Positions 8,624 to 17,551 are shown, numbered from the stretch's first letter. The stretch: 64,000 nt of DNA from Petrimonas mucosa (GCF_900095795.1 NZ_LT608328.1:2287001-2351000), one strand, 5' to 3'. Notes: generated from the letters alone by a model not told the origin. Program-made: numbers and translations.

Positions 8624-9086
8624 TATGGTAAACTATTATACACCAGAAGAACAGTACTGGATGACAGGTGGCAATACAGGAGAACTACCTGTCAGAATAA
8701 CTCCATCCAAGATAAATATTCTAGGAGAAAACGAGATATTCGTATTTGGTAGCAACATCAAGGGGCTTCACATGGGCGGAGCGGCAAGAGCTGCATATAA
8801 TAGATTCGGTGCTGAATGGGGCAATGGAGAAGGACTTCAAGGAAAGTCTTACGCACTTCCGACAATGGAAGGAATTGATAGTACCAAAGAAGCAGTTGGG
8901 CATTTTACACAATGCGCAAAGGAACATCAGGAACTAAAGTTTTATGTAACTCCAGTTGGATGTGGTATTGCTGGCTATACATCAAAGGAAATAGGGCCTT
9001 TGTTTAGGGACGCTGCAAAACTTTCAAATGTATTTCTGCCAATTAGTTTTTGGAAAGTCTTATTGGGGATAACTGAAAAAGTATGA
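8616..9086 (+). CDS. A1S_2505-family macro-like protein
   Basis: 156 residues. The core from about residue 40 reads IFVFGSNIKGLHMGGAARAA, then GEGLQGKSYALPT and later FYVTPVGCGIAGY. This is the arrangement of A1S_2505-type phage non-structural proteins, related to macro domains: a GSN loop, a Gly-rich loop, and a VGCGIAG loop that would bind a nucleotide or ADP-ribose diphosphate. The start overlaps the stop of the preceding gene by 8 bp (an alternative ATG is at 8625), and its stop overlaps the 2H phosphoesterase start. The fold assignment is from motifs; the substrate is unknown. Confidence 0.8.
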   Translation: MNSMVNYYTPEEQYWMTGGNTGELPVRITPSKINILGENEIFVFGSNIKGLHMGGAARAAYNRFGAEWGNGEGLQGKSYALPTMEGIDSTKEAVGHFTQCAKEHQELKFYVTPVGCGIAGYTSKEIGPLFRDAAKLSNVFLPISFWKVLLGITEKV

Positions 9087-9619
9087 AATCGTATCTTGAA
9101 ATATATGTTCCAATACAATTCGATGAACCTTGGTTCGTTGAATTAAGAAATGCTCTTACTGGAGTTCCTGTAAGATGGCAGACTGGGTATTATCATATTA
9201 CAATGGCATTCTTAAATGAAACGCCAGCGAATCTTGATTTACTCCCAATACTGAAGAAACATCTTACAGTATTCCCAGCTCCTGTTTTGACATTCGATAA
9301 ACTGGATGTGCTTTCTACATATTCAGGGATGTTTATCGTACATCTAACATCAACGACTATACCTGATGATTTTCTTTTATTGACAGAGGCTATTCGCTCA
9401 AACATGAAAGCTGTTGGATGCCAAATTGATTCGGAGTTCAGACTTCACGTTACATTGGGACGTATAATAGATAAAGATTTATCACTTCAAAATCTTCAAG
9501 ATTTGGTTTCTACAGTCTCGTTGAAGCCGTTTACTTTGATGCTGTCAGATGTTGACTATCGTGAGTTTCGGGGAAAAACTATATATGAAACAAAACTTAG
9601 TAATAATAAAACGTATTAA
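9083..9619 (+). CDS. 2H phosphoesterase (2'-5' RNA ligase-like)
   Basis: 178 residues with the two defining HxT motifs, H38-I-T40 (YYHITMAF) and H122-V-T124 (LHVTLGRI), at the usual ~84-residue spacing. Family members open 2',3'-cyclic phosphates or ADP-ribose 1'',2''-cyclic phosphate, or act in RNA end processing. Its ATG overlaps the end of the macro-like gene by 4 bp, so the products are probably made together. A macro domain beside a cyclic phosphodiesterase suggests ADP-ribose-phosphate metabolism or RNA-end repair; that is inference. Confidence 0.87.
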   Translation: MKSYLEIYVPIQFDEPWFVELRNALTGVPVRWQTGYYHITMAFLNETPANLDLLPILKKHLTVFPAPVLTFDKLDVLSTYSGMFIVHLTSTTIPDDFLLLTEAIRSNMKAVGCQIDSEFRLHVTLGRIIDKDLSLQNLQDLVSTVSLKPFTLMLSDVDYREFRGKTIYETKLSNNKTY

Positions 9620-9621
9620 CT

Positions 9622-10191
9622 ATGAAGCAATTGATTTTATCGCTGCTACTCGCAGTTTGCACAGTCTGCAATGCTCAGACTAATCACATGAAGTTCAAGG
9701 GTATTCCTATTGAAGGTACACTTGATAGTTTTGTCCAAAAGCTTAAAAGCAAAGGCTTTACTTACTTAGGACAGCAAGACGGCATGGCTCTACTGAAGGG
9801 AGAGTTTGCTGCTACTAAAGGCTGTACGGTAGGTGTGGCACGTTTCTCTGACCGTGATCAAGTTAATCTTGTGGCTGTCATTTTCCCTGAAGAAGAATCT
9901 TGGAGTGGTATCACAAAATCGTATTATACTCTGAAGGATATGCTGACAGAGAAATACGGAACACCAGAATGTATAGAAGAATTTTCAGATAGAACGCCGT
10001 CCGACGATTTCTTGAAATTCCATGCTTTACTTCGTGAAGAATGTCACTATGTATCAGAATTCTCATGTGAAAATGGTAAGATACAGCTCACAATGAAAAA
10101 GCAGGATTACAATTCAGCCGCTGTTATCCTTCGCTATATTGACAAAGCTAATGCTGATGAAACACGCAAAAAGGTTATGGATGACCTTTGA
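9622..10191 (+). CDS. Secreted small protein of unknown function
   Basis: 189 residues, starting 2 bp after the 2H phosphoesterase stop. The N-terminus (MKQLILSLLLAVCTVCNAQ) is a clear Sec signal peptide, cleaved after A18. The mature part (GIPIEGTLDSFVQKLKSKGF, then KGCTVGVARFSD) has the alpha/beta look of small exported Bacteroidales proteins, but I cannot name a family. It is the last gene before the IS481 element, so the operon may once have been longer. Confidence 0.75.
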   Translation: MKQLILSLLLAVCTVCNAQTNHMKFKGIPIEGTLDSFVQKLKSKGFTYLGQQDGMALLKGEFAATKGCTVGVARFSDRDQVNLVAVIFPEEESWSGITKSYYTLKDMLTEKYGTPECIEEFSDRTPSDDFLKFHALLREECHYVSEFSCENGKIQLTMKKQDYNSAAVILRYIDKANADETRKKVMDDL

Positions 10192-10215
10192 TTATGTGAA
10201 TTAGTTTCGATTTAA

Positions 10216-11527
10216 TCTGACAGTTAAAGGGCAAACAAATTAAATTTGTAATGCTAAAGACAAAATCAAGTTTCACCCTTTAAAACTGTCAGAAATGAAT
10301 GTAGAAACAAAAGTAATCAAAAGCAGGTTAGGTTTATTGAACTTGGCCGAAGAATTAGGAAACGTATCATTGGCCTGTAAGTATTTAGGATATAGCAGGG
10401 ATACATTTTATCGTTACAAGGACTTATTTTCAGAAGGAGGAGAAGAAGCCCTCCGGGAAATGAGCAGGAAGAAGCCCAATATCAAGAATCGTATTGAAGC
10501 GCATATCGAAGAGCGAGTCGTCGCTTTTGCGATAGAGAACCCAGCTTTCGGGCAAACCCGGGCCTCTAATGAATTGAAGAAAGAGGGCTTGTTTATCTCT
10601 CCCTGTGGAGTCCGTTGTGTTTGGCTCCGGCATGACCTGGAGACTTTTCAAAAGCGATTGAAAGCCCTTGAAAGTAAGGTTGCACAGGAGGGATTAATTC
10701 TTACCGAATCGCAGGTGGCAGCCCTGGAGAAGGCCAAGGAGGAAAAAGTCGCGCACGGGGAGATAGAGACCTGTCATCCCGGTTATCTTGGCGCGCAGGA
10801 CACCTACTATGTCGGTCATATCAAAGGTGTGGGCAAGATTTACCAACAAACCTTCATCGACACCTATTCCAAAGTGGCGACAGTCAAGCTGTATGACCGC
10901 AAAATAGCACTGGTTGCCGCTGATATGCTCAATGACAGGGTTGTCCCCTTATATGACCAGTATGGTATTCCTTTACTGCGTGTTTTAACTGACAGGGGTA
11001 CTGAATACTGCGGTGCTAGGGAACATCACGAATATCAGTTGTATTTGGCCATTGAAGACATAGAGCACAGCAAAACAAAGGCCAAGAGTCCCCAGACCAA
11101 TGGTATTTGCGAACGGTTTCACAGGACTATGCAGGATGAGTTTTATGCCACGGCATTCCGCAAAAAGATTTATAACAATCTGGAAGAACTTCAAAATGAT
11201 GTGGATGTCTGGCTAGAGTACTATAACAATGAAAGACCTCATACCGGTAAACATTGCTATGGCAAAACTCCAATGCAAACGTGGCTGGACAGCATTCATC
11301 TTACAAAGGAGAAAATGTTATCCGATCATTACCAAAATGTTGTATCTTTGCCTCCGTCAGGTGAAAAGGAAACAGGCTCTGCTGGAGAGCAACCTGCCAG
11401 CGATAACCTGACTGACTGGAATGGTCAAGGGGGACTAAAATCCCCCTCTCATTATCTTCCTATTCCAAGAAATTATGGCTTAGAAAACCCATCGTATAGA
11501 ATATAACAAAATAGCCCTACTGTCAGA
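10216..11527 (+). mobile_element. IS481-family insertion sequence
   Basis: Ends are short inverted repeats: left TCTGACAGTTAAAGGGC, right (reverse complement) TCTGACAGTAGGGC. They bracket a single transposase gene. No convincing target duplication is visible. Confidence 0.75.
10295..11506 (+). CDS. IS481-family transposase
   Basis: 403 residues. The N-terminal helix-turn-helix (SLACKYLGYSRDTFYRYKDL) is followed by an rve integrase core: DTYYVGHIKGVGKIYQQTF (first Asp region), VLTDRGTEYCG (second Asp) and SPQTNGICERFHRTMQDEF (Glu, followed by the usual RFH). The C-terminal ~60 residues are low-complexity. The gene appears intact within terminal repeats at 10216 and 11527. Confidence 0.92.
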   Translation: MNVETKVIKSRLGLLNLAEELGNVSLACKYLGYSRDTFYRYKDLFSEGGEEALREMSRKKPNIKNRIEAHIEERVVAFAIENPAFGQTRASNELKKEGLFISPCGVRCVWLRHDLETFQKRLKALESKVAQEGLILTESQVAALEKAKEEKVAHGEIETCHPGYLGAQDTYYVGHIKGVGKIYQQTFIDTYSKVATVKLYDRKIALVAADMLNDRVVPLYDQYGIPLLRVLTDRGTEYCGAREHHEYQLYLAIEDIEHSKTKAKSPQTNGICERFHRTMQDEFYATAFRKKIYNNLEELQNDVDVWLEYYNNERPHTGKHCYGKTPMQTWLDSIHLTKEKMLSDHYQNVVSLPPSGEKETGSAGEQPASDNLTDWNGQGGLKSPSHYLPIPRNYGLENPSYRI

Positions 11528-11648
11528 TCAAGTCCAAACTTTTACAAATTAGAACTAAACAATTAACTTATTTTTTCTTCCATCCCGATAATCGAGTAGG
11601 AGGAAAACGAAGTAGTTTTCTTCCTACTTTCGTTTTCCGACCTCTCAC

Positions 11649-11682
11649 ACCACCTTACGTACGGTTCTCGTATACGGCGGTT
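11649..11682 (-). ncRNA. Group II intron B domain V
   Basis: The minus strand reads AACCGCCGTATACGAGAACC followed by GTACGTAAGGTGGT, then GTGAGAGG. It folds into the short hairpin with a two-base bulge typical of domain V, the catalytic heart of the ribozyme. It would normally start 4 bp after the maturase stop but now lies 2.1 kb away because of the IS. Confidence 0.72.
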
Positions 11683-11688
11683 CCTTAA

Positions 11689-13779
11689 CCCACATTGCAG
11701 CACGATTATAAATAGAAGTTAAACTTACCCTCTATTTACGTTAAATCCGCTTGTTTTACGTCTGTTTGATGACCATGAATTTTTGTATCAGGCTGATATT
11801 CAATGTCGGTTTATTTTAAAACACGAATGTAGTCCCCCATTTGATGTTGAAAAAAACGTATCCCTTGATTACTTTTGCGTTGTATGTTTTTCAAGACAAG
11901 CATAAAGCAAAAGGATGGGGGCCATGAGTATACCCATTACCGGTTGTGTGAGAGCTACCGGGAAGGCCGCTTCATCCGTAATCGCACGCTGCTCTCTTTG
12001 GGTGACCTGGAATCAGTTCTTCCACCTGAAAAGATTCCCTTTCTCTGTCAACGCATCAACCAGGTTTACTTCGAGGGCAAAACATTCATCATCTCATCGC
12101 TTCGTGATGACAAGGTGGAAGCCCTGTGCACGAAATACGTGGGACTACTCCATGAAGCGCAAAAGATAGAAAAGGCAAAAAAGAAGGCAGCCGGTATCGA
12201 GCAGGTGTACATTGACAGGACAACGAACAGCGATATTCGGGAGGTTGGTGGCGAATGGCTCTGCCTTCAAGCTTGCCGCCAATTGCTCCTGCCAGAGTAT
12301 TTTGAGACTTTCGGCTGGGAGAAACAAGATATCGCCCTTGCTTTAACACAGATCATCGCCCGGGCTGTTTACCCCGCATCGGAGTTTAAAACCAGCCGTT
12401 GGTTGAAGGAGAACTCGGCGCTTTGTGAACTAACCGGTGTTGATCCTTCGGCCATCACCAAGGATAAGCTTTACCAGATGGCTCACCGGCTTTATGATGA
12501 GAAGGATGGCCTGGAACGTCATTTTTCCAACCGTACGAACGATCTTTTTTCCTTGGATGACAAGATCATTATCTATGATTTGACAAATACCTACTTCGAG
12601 GGAGCTATGCGAGAGAGCCGGATAGCGAAGTTCGGGCGCAGCAAGGAAAAGCGTAACGATGCCAGACAGGTGGTGCTGGCTGTGGTGGTCAACCCGGAAG
12701 GTTTCCTGAAGGAGTCACAAATCTTTGAAGGCAACATGACTGATCCTGAAAGCCTGCAATATATTCTTGACAAGATGAAATCCCATAGGGGGAGATCCGA
12801 TAAAAAGCAGGTGGTGGTCATGGATGCCGGCATCGCCACGAATGATAACCTGAAGATATTGAAAGAGGAATCCTTCGACTACATCTGTGTCTCACGGGGT
12901 AAACTCAAAGAATACCGTGCAACAAGCCTTTCCCCTGTGGAAATACGGGATAAATCCAACCAGCTCATCGAGATCAGTCAGGTAGAAGTGGATGGCGAAA
13001 GTGACAGCTTCTACAAGGTGAAGAGCTATAGCAAGGGTCTCAAGGAAGCGTCCATGGAAAACCGTTTCACGCGGGCCTTTGAATGTGGACTGAGCCAGGC
13101 AGCCGAAGCCCTGAAAAAGAAAGGAGGCACCAAAAAGCTTGAAAAGGTGTGGGAACGCATCGGCCGGCTAAAGGAAAAATACCCTTCGGTACACCGCCTG
13201 TATCAGATCCATGTGGAGCCCGACGAAAGGGGGATTCATGCCACATCCATATCCTGGGAGAGAATCGAGGCAAAGAGCGAATCAAGACATGGGGAATACT
13301 TCTTGCGTACTTCCCTGTCGGTACATGGAGAGGAGATCACCTGGCTGATTTACAACACTATAAGAGAAGTAGAGTCGACGTTTCGTTGCCTGAAGACTGA
13401 TCTGAACCTGCGTCCCGTGTTTCATAAAACGGATGAGGCGACAATGGCTCATCTTCACCTCGGGCTGTTGGCCTACCAGCTGGTAAGCACGATCCGTTTC
13501 AAACTGAAACAATTTGGGATTACCCATGAGTGGAGAGAGATTGTCCGGATCATGAACACGCAGAAAATGGTGACAACGCACATGGTAAATACCGATGAAG
13601 AGTGTGTGTCGATTAGAAAATGTTCACTCCCTGAATCCAAAGTAAGAATCATATATAAGGTGTTGGGATACGATGAAAAACCATTTATCAGGAAAAAATC
13701 TGTAGTCCCCCAATTGAACCTTGAAAAAAATATATACGCAGGGATACAGGGAATTAGCTCCGGTTAGCTGCAATGTGGG
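11689..13779 (+). mobile_element. IS1634-family insertion sequence inside a group II intron
   Basis: 2091 bp. Terminal inverted repeats begin CCCACATTGCAGC at both ends. It is flanked by a TTAA direct repeat (11685-11688 and 13780-13783). The right-hand TTAA contains the stop codon of the intron maturase, so that gene keeps its natural end. Bases 11702-11883 hold no gene. Confidence 0.88.
11884..13767 (+). CDS. IS1634-family transposase
   Basis: 627 residues from the ATG at 11884 (a TTG three codons upstream is also possible). IS1634-type features: N-terminal YRLCESYREGRFIRNRTLLS, first catalytic Asp in IIYDLTNTYFEG, second in KQVVVMDAGIATNDN, and Glu in REVESTFRCLKTDL. It is full length, reads uninterrupted and fills the element. 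Confidence 0.92.
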   Translation: MFFKTSIKQKDGGHEYTHYRLCESYREGRFIRNRTLLSLGDLESVLPPEKIPFLCQRINQVYFEGKTFIISSLRDDKVEALCTKYVGLLHEAQKIEKAKKKAAGIEQVYIDRTTNSDIREVGGEWLCLQACRQLLLPEYFETFGWEKQDIALALTQIIARAVYPASEFKTSRWLKENSALCELTGVDPSAITKDKLYQMAHRLYDEKDGLERHFSNRTNDLFSLDDKIIIYDLTNTYFEGAMRESRIAKFGRSKEKRNDARQVVLAVVVNPEGFLKESQIFEGNMTDPESLQYILDKMKSHRGRSDKKQVVVMDAGIATNDNLKILKEESFDYICVSRGKLKEYRATSLSPVEIRDKSNQLIEISQVEVDGESDSFYKVKSYSKGLKEASMENRFTRAFECGLSQAAEALKKKGGTKKLEKVWERIGRLKEKYPSVHRLYQIHVEPDERGIHATSISWERIEAKSESRHGEYFLRTSLSVHGEEITWLIYNTIREVESTFRCLKTDLNLRPVFHKTDEATMAHLHLGLLAYQLVSTIRFKLKQFGITHEWREIVRIMNTQKMVTTHMVNTDEECVSIRKCSLPESKVRIIYKVLGYDEKPFIRKKSVVPQLNLEKNIYAGIQGISSG

Positions 13780-15204
13780 TTAACATTTCACTCTAACCGT
13801 TTTATAATAATCCGAGAAGAAAACGTAACCGGCTTTTCTTAAACGCTCGTCAGTAACTGTTCGGCTAAGGATAAAACTATTGGCTACATGCCAATAGCCC
13901 TTTCTGGTATTTGCCCACTCATATGCCTTGTATCTGTTGATACCCAGCTTAACAAGATTAGCTACCTTGGTTCTGATCCGTTTCCATTGTTTCCATATCA
14001 CCATACGTAGCCTTCGACGCAACCAGGCATCCGTTGTTGTGAGTAACGTTTTAATGTCTGCCAGTTTGAAGTACTGCACCCAACCTATTATATACTGGTT
14101 TAGTGCTGTCTTCCTGCACTCATTCCCCCATCCATTGCTTCGGGATGTAAGTTCTCTAATTCGAGCTTTCATCTTTTCCACACTTTTGGAGTGAACCCTC
14201 AGCCTGCATTCTCCCTTGTATCGGTAGAAACTATAGCCAAGGAATTGGATATCCCTGATGTAGGCAACTTTCGTTTTGTTACGATTGACTTTCAGGAAGA
14301 GTTTCTTCTCAATGAACGAGATAATGCTCTCCATCACTCTTTCGGCACTTCGCCTACTCTTGCACAGTATTACCAGATCATCCGCATAGCGAACGAACTT
14401 GTGTCCCCGTTTTTCGAGTTCCCTGTCCAGCTCACCCAGAAGGATATTTCCCAAAAGAGGACTTAATGGTCCTCCTTGTGGAACTCCTTCATGGCTCTCT
14501 TCGAAACAGACTCCATCTTTCACTCCTGCATTGAGATACTTATGTATAAGTGAAACCACTCTCCCGTCCTTGATAGTACGGGATAAGACCTCTATCAGGT
14601 TATGGTGTACGGTATCGAAGAAACGCTCCAGATCCATATCTACGGCGTAGATGTAACCCTCGTTGATATACTGTTGACATTTTCTGAGGGCTCCGTGTGT
14701 TGAGCGTCTGGGACGGAACCCATAGCTATGGTCACTGAATTGAGGTTCACAGACCTGAGACAGCTTCTGTGCAATGCTCTGCTGGATAACCCGATCTACT
14801 ACTGTGGGGATACCCAACTGGCGCTGCTTCCCGTCTTCTTTGGGTATGTATACCCTTCGTGTCGGATTGAGGCGATACTTGCCCCCCAGAATGGACTCGA
14901 TCAATACATCCTTGTTCCCGACAAGATAATCTTTCAATGATTCAACCTCCATCTTGTCTATACCTGCTGCGCCATGGTTGCTCTTTACCCGTTTGCAGGC
15001 AGCGTTAAGGTTGGAAGGTGAAAGGATGTCTTCCAGTAATCCATTCTCTTTACGGTGTTCATGTACGGTGAGGTTGTTTTCAGTTATCCATAAGAAAGTC
15101 TGCCCTGTCGCATGGCTTTCGGATGCCGTCCTATTATTCTGCGCTACAGGTCTCTGATATATAGAGATTTTCTGCTTTCGTCCTTTCATAACGGTAACTT
15201 TCAT
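13780..15204 (-). CDS. ltrA: Group II intron B reverse transcriptase/maturase
   Basis: 474 residues. RT blocks are complete: GIPTVVDRVIQQSIAQ (RT2), DHSYGFRPRRSTHGA (RT3), AVDMDLERFFDTVHH (RT4, first catalytic Asp), QGGPLSPLLGNILL (RT4/5) and YADD at 273-276 (RT5). The thumb/maturase X domain follows (RIRELTSRSNG through ALNQYIIGWVQYF). There is no C-terminal HNH endonuclease domain. It lies within the intron, 5' of domain V, and ends at a TAA inside the target repeat of the IS1634 element. Confidence 0.93.
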   Translation of the reverse strand: MKVTVMKGRKQKISIYQRPVAQNNRTASESHATGQTFLWITENNLTVHEHRKENGLLEDILSPSNLNAACKRVKSNHGAAGIDKMEVESLKDYLVGNKDVLIESILGGKYRLNPTRRVYIPKEDGKQRQLGIPTVVDRVIQQSIAQKLSQVCEPQFSDHSYGFRPRRSTHGALRKCQQYINEGYIYAVDMDLERFFDTVHHNLIEVLSRTIKDGRVVSLIHKYLNAGVKDGVCFEESHEGVPQGGPLSPLLGNILLGELDRELEKRGHKFVRYADDLVILCKSRRSAERVMESIISFIEKKLFLKVNRNKTKVAYIRDIQFLGYSFYRYKGECRLRVHSKSVEKMKARIRELTSRSNGWGNECRKTALNQYIIGWVQYFKLADIKTLLTTTDAWLRRRLRMVIWKQWKRIRTKVANLVKLGINRYKAYEWANTRKGYWHVANSFILSRTVTDERLRKAGYVFFSDYYKTVRVKC

Positions 15205-15642
15205 TGACTACTCGACCATTAAGGTTCAGCCCTTCCCATATCTGGTCGTGATGTGGTACTATGGCTTCTGCTGACTTCTCACGATGAACTTGTTTTGACC
15301 ATGCTTCATACTCCGTTTCCGCATGTTCGTGAGACCTCCCGCGGTAAGGCAGTTAACTTTCATTCCATGTCTCCGCCATATTTACACCCCGACGTCCGTG
15401 TAATCTTTGGACTTTGACTTGTTTTGCAGTCTCGTCCCGACGGGTATGCCTGATATGATTCGTGTTCCTCGGGGCGGAACTTTGCCTTAAGCTTCCTTCA
15501 GATTCCGCTTCATGGCGGACACCCTTGCCCTCGGCTAATGGTTGGCGATCACAAACCCCCATAGTGGACTTTCACCACCAAGTTAACTGCCATGCACGGC
15601 ACAATCGAGTAGGTAGGGGGATTACTCCCCCGCCCTCTCACA

Positions 15643-15671
15643 CCACCGTGCATGCTCTCGCACACGGCGGT
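15643..15671 (-). ncRNA. Group II intron A domain V
   Basis: The minus strand reads ACCGCCGTGTGCGAGAGC then ATGCACGGTGGT, a 9-bp lower stem, two-nucleotide bulge, 3-bp upper stem and GAGA tetraloop, followed by GTGAGAGG. This is the standard domain V shape. Confidence 0.8.
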
Positions 15672-15676
15672 TTCTT

Positions 15677-17089
15677 TTAATGGTTTAACCTTGCATAATT
15701 TAATGAGAGATTGTAAAGACCTACATCGTTGAACCACCGGTTGGACAAGGCTTGATGCGCTTGCGGGCATCCCGATTTACACCAAAGCCCTTTCCCCGAA
15801 AGAGCCAATATCCAACTTTGCCAAGTCTCCACACCGTGGCTTTTCAAAAATTGCTGAAGCGTAATTACACGCTTGCATTGCTTTAAGCGATAGCACCGAA
15901 GTTTTCGCCGTATCCAAGAATCTATATTCTCCAACAGGCGTTTACAGCGTGCATGCCGAAAGTAGTTAAGCCAACCGCGCATCACAGGTTCGAGTTCCAC
16001 AATAATTTGTTCGAAATTCACGCCCCTATTGCGTTTGGTTAACTTCCGTACCTTTTCCTTAAAGCGTTTTACACTTTCGTTGGCTATGCTCAGACTGCCA
16101 TCCCTTTGAATGGTATAGCCCAAGAATTTGGTGTGATTGACCGGACATACCCGGCTTTTCTCTTTGTTTACTAGTAATTTCAACTTGGTTTCGATAAATA
16201 CGCTTATCGATGCCAGCAATCTCTCGCCTGCCCGTTGGCTGCGTACGTAGATGTTGCAATCGTCCGCGTAGCGAACAAATTTGTGTCCCCGCCTTTCCAA
16301 CTCTTTGTCCAGTTCGTCTAAAACGATGTTGGACAGCAAGGGTGAAAGAGGACTGCCCTGCGGCATCCCTTCGGTACGTTGGCTTACAACCCCGTCTATC
16401 AGTATACCGCTTTGAAGGTATTTGCGTATCAGCCACAAAAGCGTTTTATCGCTGATGGTGGTTGATAGCAGATACATTAAACGGTCGTGGTTGACCACAT
16501 CGAAAAACGTTTTCAAATCCATATCTACAACGATTACTCTACCCTCTGATACGTATTCGCTGCCTTTCTTTAATGCTTGGTGTGCATTGCGGTTGGGGCG
16601 AAAACCATAACTGTGGTCGGAAAATTTTCGTTCGTAAATAGGATTGAGCACCTGGGAAATCGCTTGTTGGATTATCCTGTCCGTTACCGTCGGGATACCC
16701 AATTTGCGTTTGCCGCCGTTGGGTTTCGGGATTTCGACCTGTTTTACCCCTTGCGGTTGGTAAGCGCCGTTGTAAAGTTCGCTTTGCAACGTTTCTGCAT
16801 TTTGAGAATACCATTCAGCAAAATCTCCTGTCGGCATTTGGTCAATACCCGCAACGCCTTTGTTGCGTTTTACCTGTTTGTAGGCTGCCTTGATATTGTC
16901 GTGAGACAACACCAAGCTCATTAAATCGGGGGTTAAGGCTCGTTCCTGTTCGCCTGCTTCTTTTACTTGAAACGCCTTTGTTCCCGAAGCTCCACATACG
17001 GTTTCACTCGTGGGAAAAGGGCGGATAACATCCTGACGCTGCTCACTAAACAGGTCATATTGGTACGTTATCGCTTGCGGTTGCGCCAT
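15677..17089 (-). CDS. ltrA: Group II intron A reverse transcriptase/maturase
   Basis: 470 residues. RT blocks: GIPTVTDRIIQQAISQ, DHSYGFRPNRNAHQA, VVDMDLKTFFDVVNHDR, QGSPLSPLLSNIVLDEL and YADD at 274-277. The maturase X domain follows (KVRKLTKRNRGVNF, MRGWLNYFRHARCK). No HNH endonuclease domain. It is related to the intron B maturase but clearly diverged, so the two introns are not a recent duplication. Confidence 0.93.
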   Translation of the reverse strand: MAQPQAITYQYDLFSEQRQDVIRPFPTSETVCGASGTKAFQVKEAGEQERALTPDLMSLVLSHDNIKAAYKQVKRNKGVAGIDQMPTGDFAEWYSQNAETLQSELYNGAYQPQGVKQVEIPKPNGGKRKLGIPTVTDRIIQQAISQVLNPIYERKFSDHSYGFRPNRNAHQALKKGSEYVSEGRVIVVDMDLKTFFDVVNHDRLMYLLSTTISDKTLLWLIRKYLQSGILIDGVVSQRTEGMPQGSPLSPLLSNIVLDELDKELERRGHKFVRYADDCNIYVRSQRAGERLLASISVFIETKLKLLVNKEKSRVCPVNHTKFLGYTIQRDGSLSIANESVKRFKEKVRKLTKRNRGVNFEQIIVELEPVMRGWLNYFRHARCKRLLENIDSWIRRKLRCYRLKQCKRVITLQQFLKSHGVETWQSWILALSGKGLWCKSGCPQAHQALSNRWFNDVGLYNLSLNYARLNH

Positions 17090-17517
17090 AAAAGAAATTT
17101 TGAACTAACTGCTCCTTAAATTAAAAGATTCAGACCTTCTTCGATGGTGTACACACACCGAATACTATGTCTTCTGCTGACTTCTTGAAAGGTGAAAACA
17201 ACATCGCTGTTGTTCGTGCACTGTTGGTGCGCCTCTGCAAGACCTCTCGGGATAAGATACTAAACTTTCTCTGAGTTCTGCCTGATTTACTCACGTTGAG
17301 TTACGGTTGAATTTTGGGCGTTCCCAATCTATGGCTCGGTTGCCCGCTCAAATGAGCCTTATATCTGGTTTCTGTTCGTCAGAACTGCAGATTTGCTAAT
17401 GGCTTCTTTCAGATTTGCGGTCGCCCGCAACACCTTTGCCAATCACTAATGTTTCCTATCAACTCGGCACATACAGGAACTTTCATCCTGTTAGCTTAAT
17501 ACCATGCCCGACATACC

Positions 17518-17551
17518 AAAAAGAGACTGCCTCCTTTTTAGAGGCAGCCTC
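17518..17551 (-). terminator. Rho-independent terminator of the GH123-like gene
   Basis: On the minus strand GAGGCTGCCTC, a TAAAAAG loop and GAGGCAGTCTC form an 11-bp stem with one G-U-type mismatch, followed by TTTTTG. It sits 43 bp after the gene's stop codon. Group II intron A starts at the end of the U-run. Confidence 0.88.

Larger units (their letters stand above)
11590..15602 (-). mobile_element. Group II intron B (interrupted by IS1634-family element)
   Basis: Minus strand. The 5' end begins GTGCCGTGCATGGCAGTT at 15602, followed by ~400 nt of structured RNA without a gene (domain I region, 15205-15602). Then come the maturase gene, domain V (11649-11682) and a domain VI stem ending CTACTCGAT(T) near 11590. 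Without the inserted IS it would be about 1.9 kb. It begins exactly where intron A ends. Boundaries are good to one or two bases; the class is unassigned. Confidence 0.78.
15604..17516 (-). mobile_element. Group II intron A
   Basis: Minus strand, about 1.9 kb. It begins GTATGTCGGGCATGGT at 17516, directly after the U-run of a Rho-independent terminator. About 430 nt of structured RNA without a gene (17090-17516) precede the maturase. Domain V (15643-15671) lies 5 bp after the maturase stop, and the domain VI stem GGGGGAGTAATCCCCC leads to the end CTACTCGAT. Insertion after a terminator resembles group IIC behaviour. Intron B starts at the next base or two. Confidence 0.82.

Noticed and set aside
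1-10191. Assignment of region 1 to DISARM or BREX
   Set aside because: Only the helicase N-terminus and regulators fit; no methyltransferase, DrmA/B/C, BrxL or PglZ-like gene is visible within the window.
15205-15602. Small open frames in the 5' part of group II intron B
   Set aside because: They overlap the structured domain I RNA and have no coding features.
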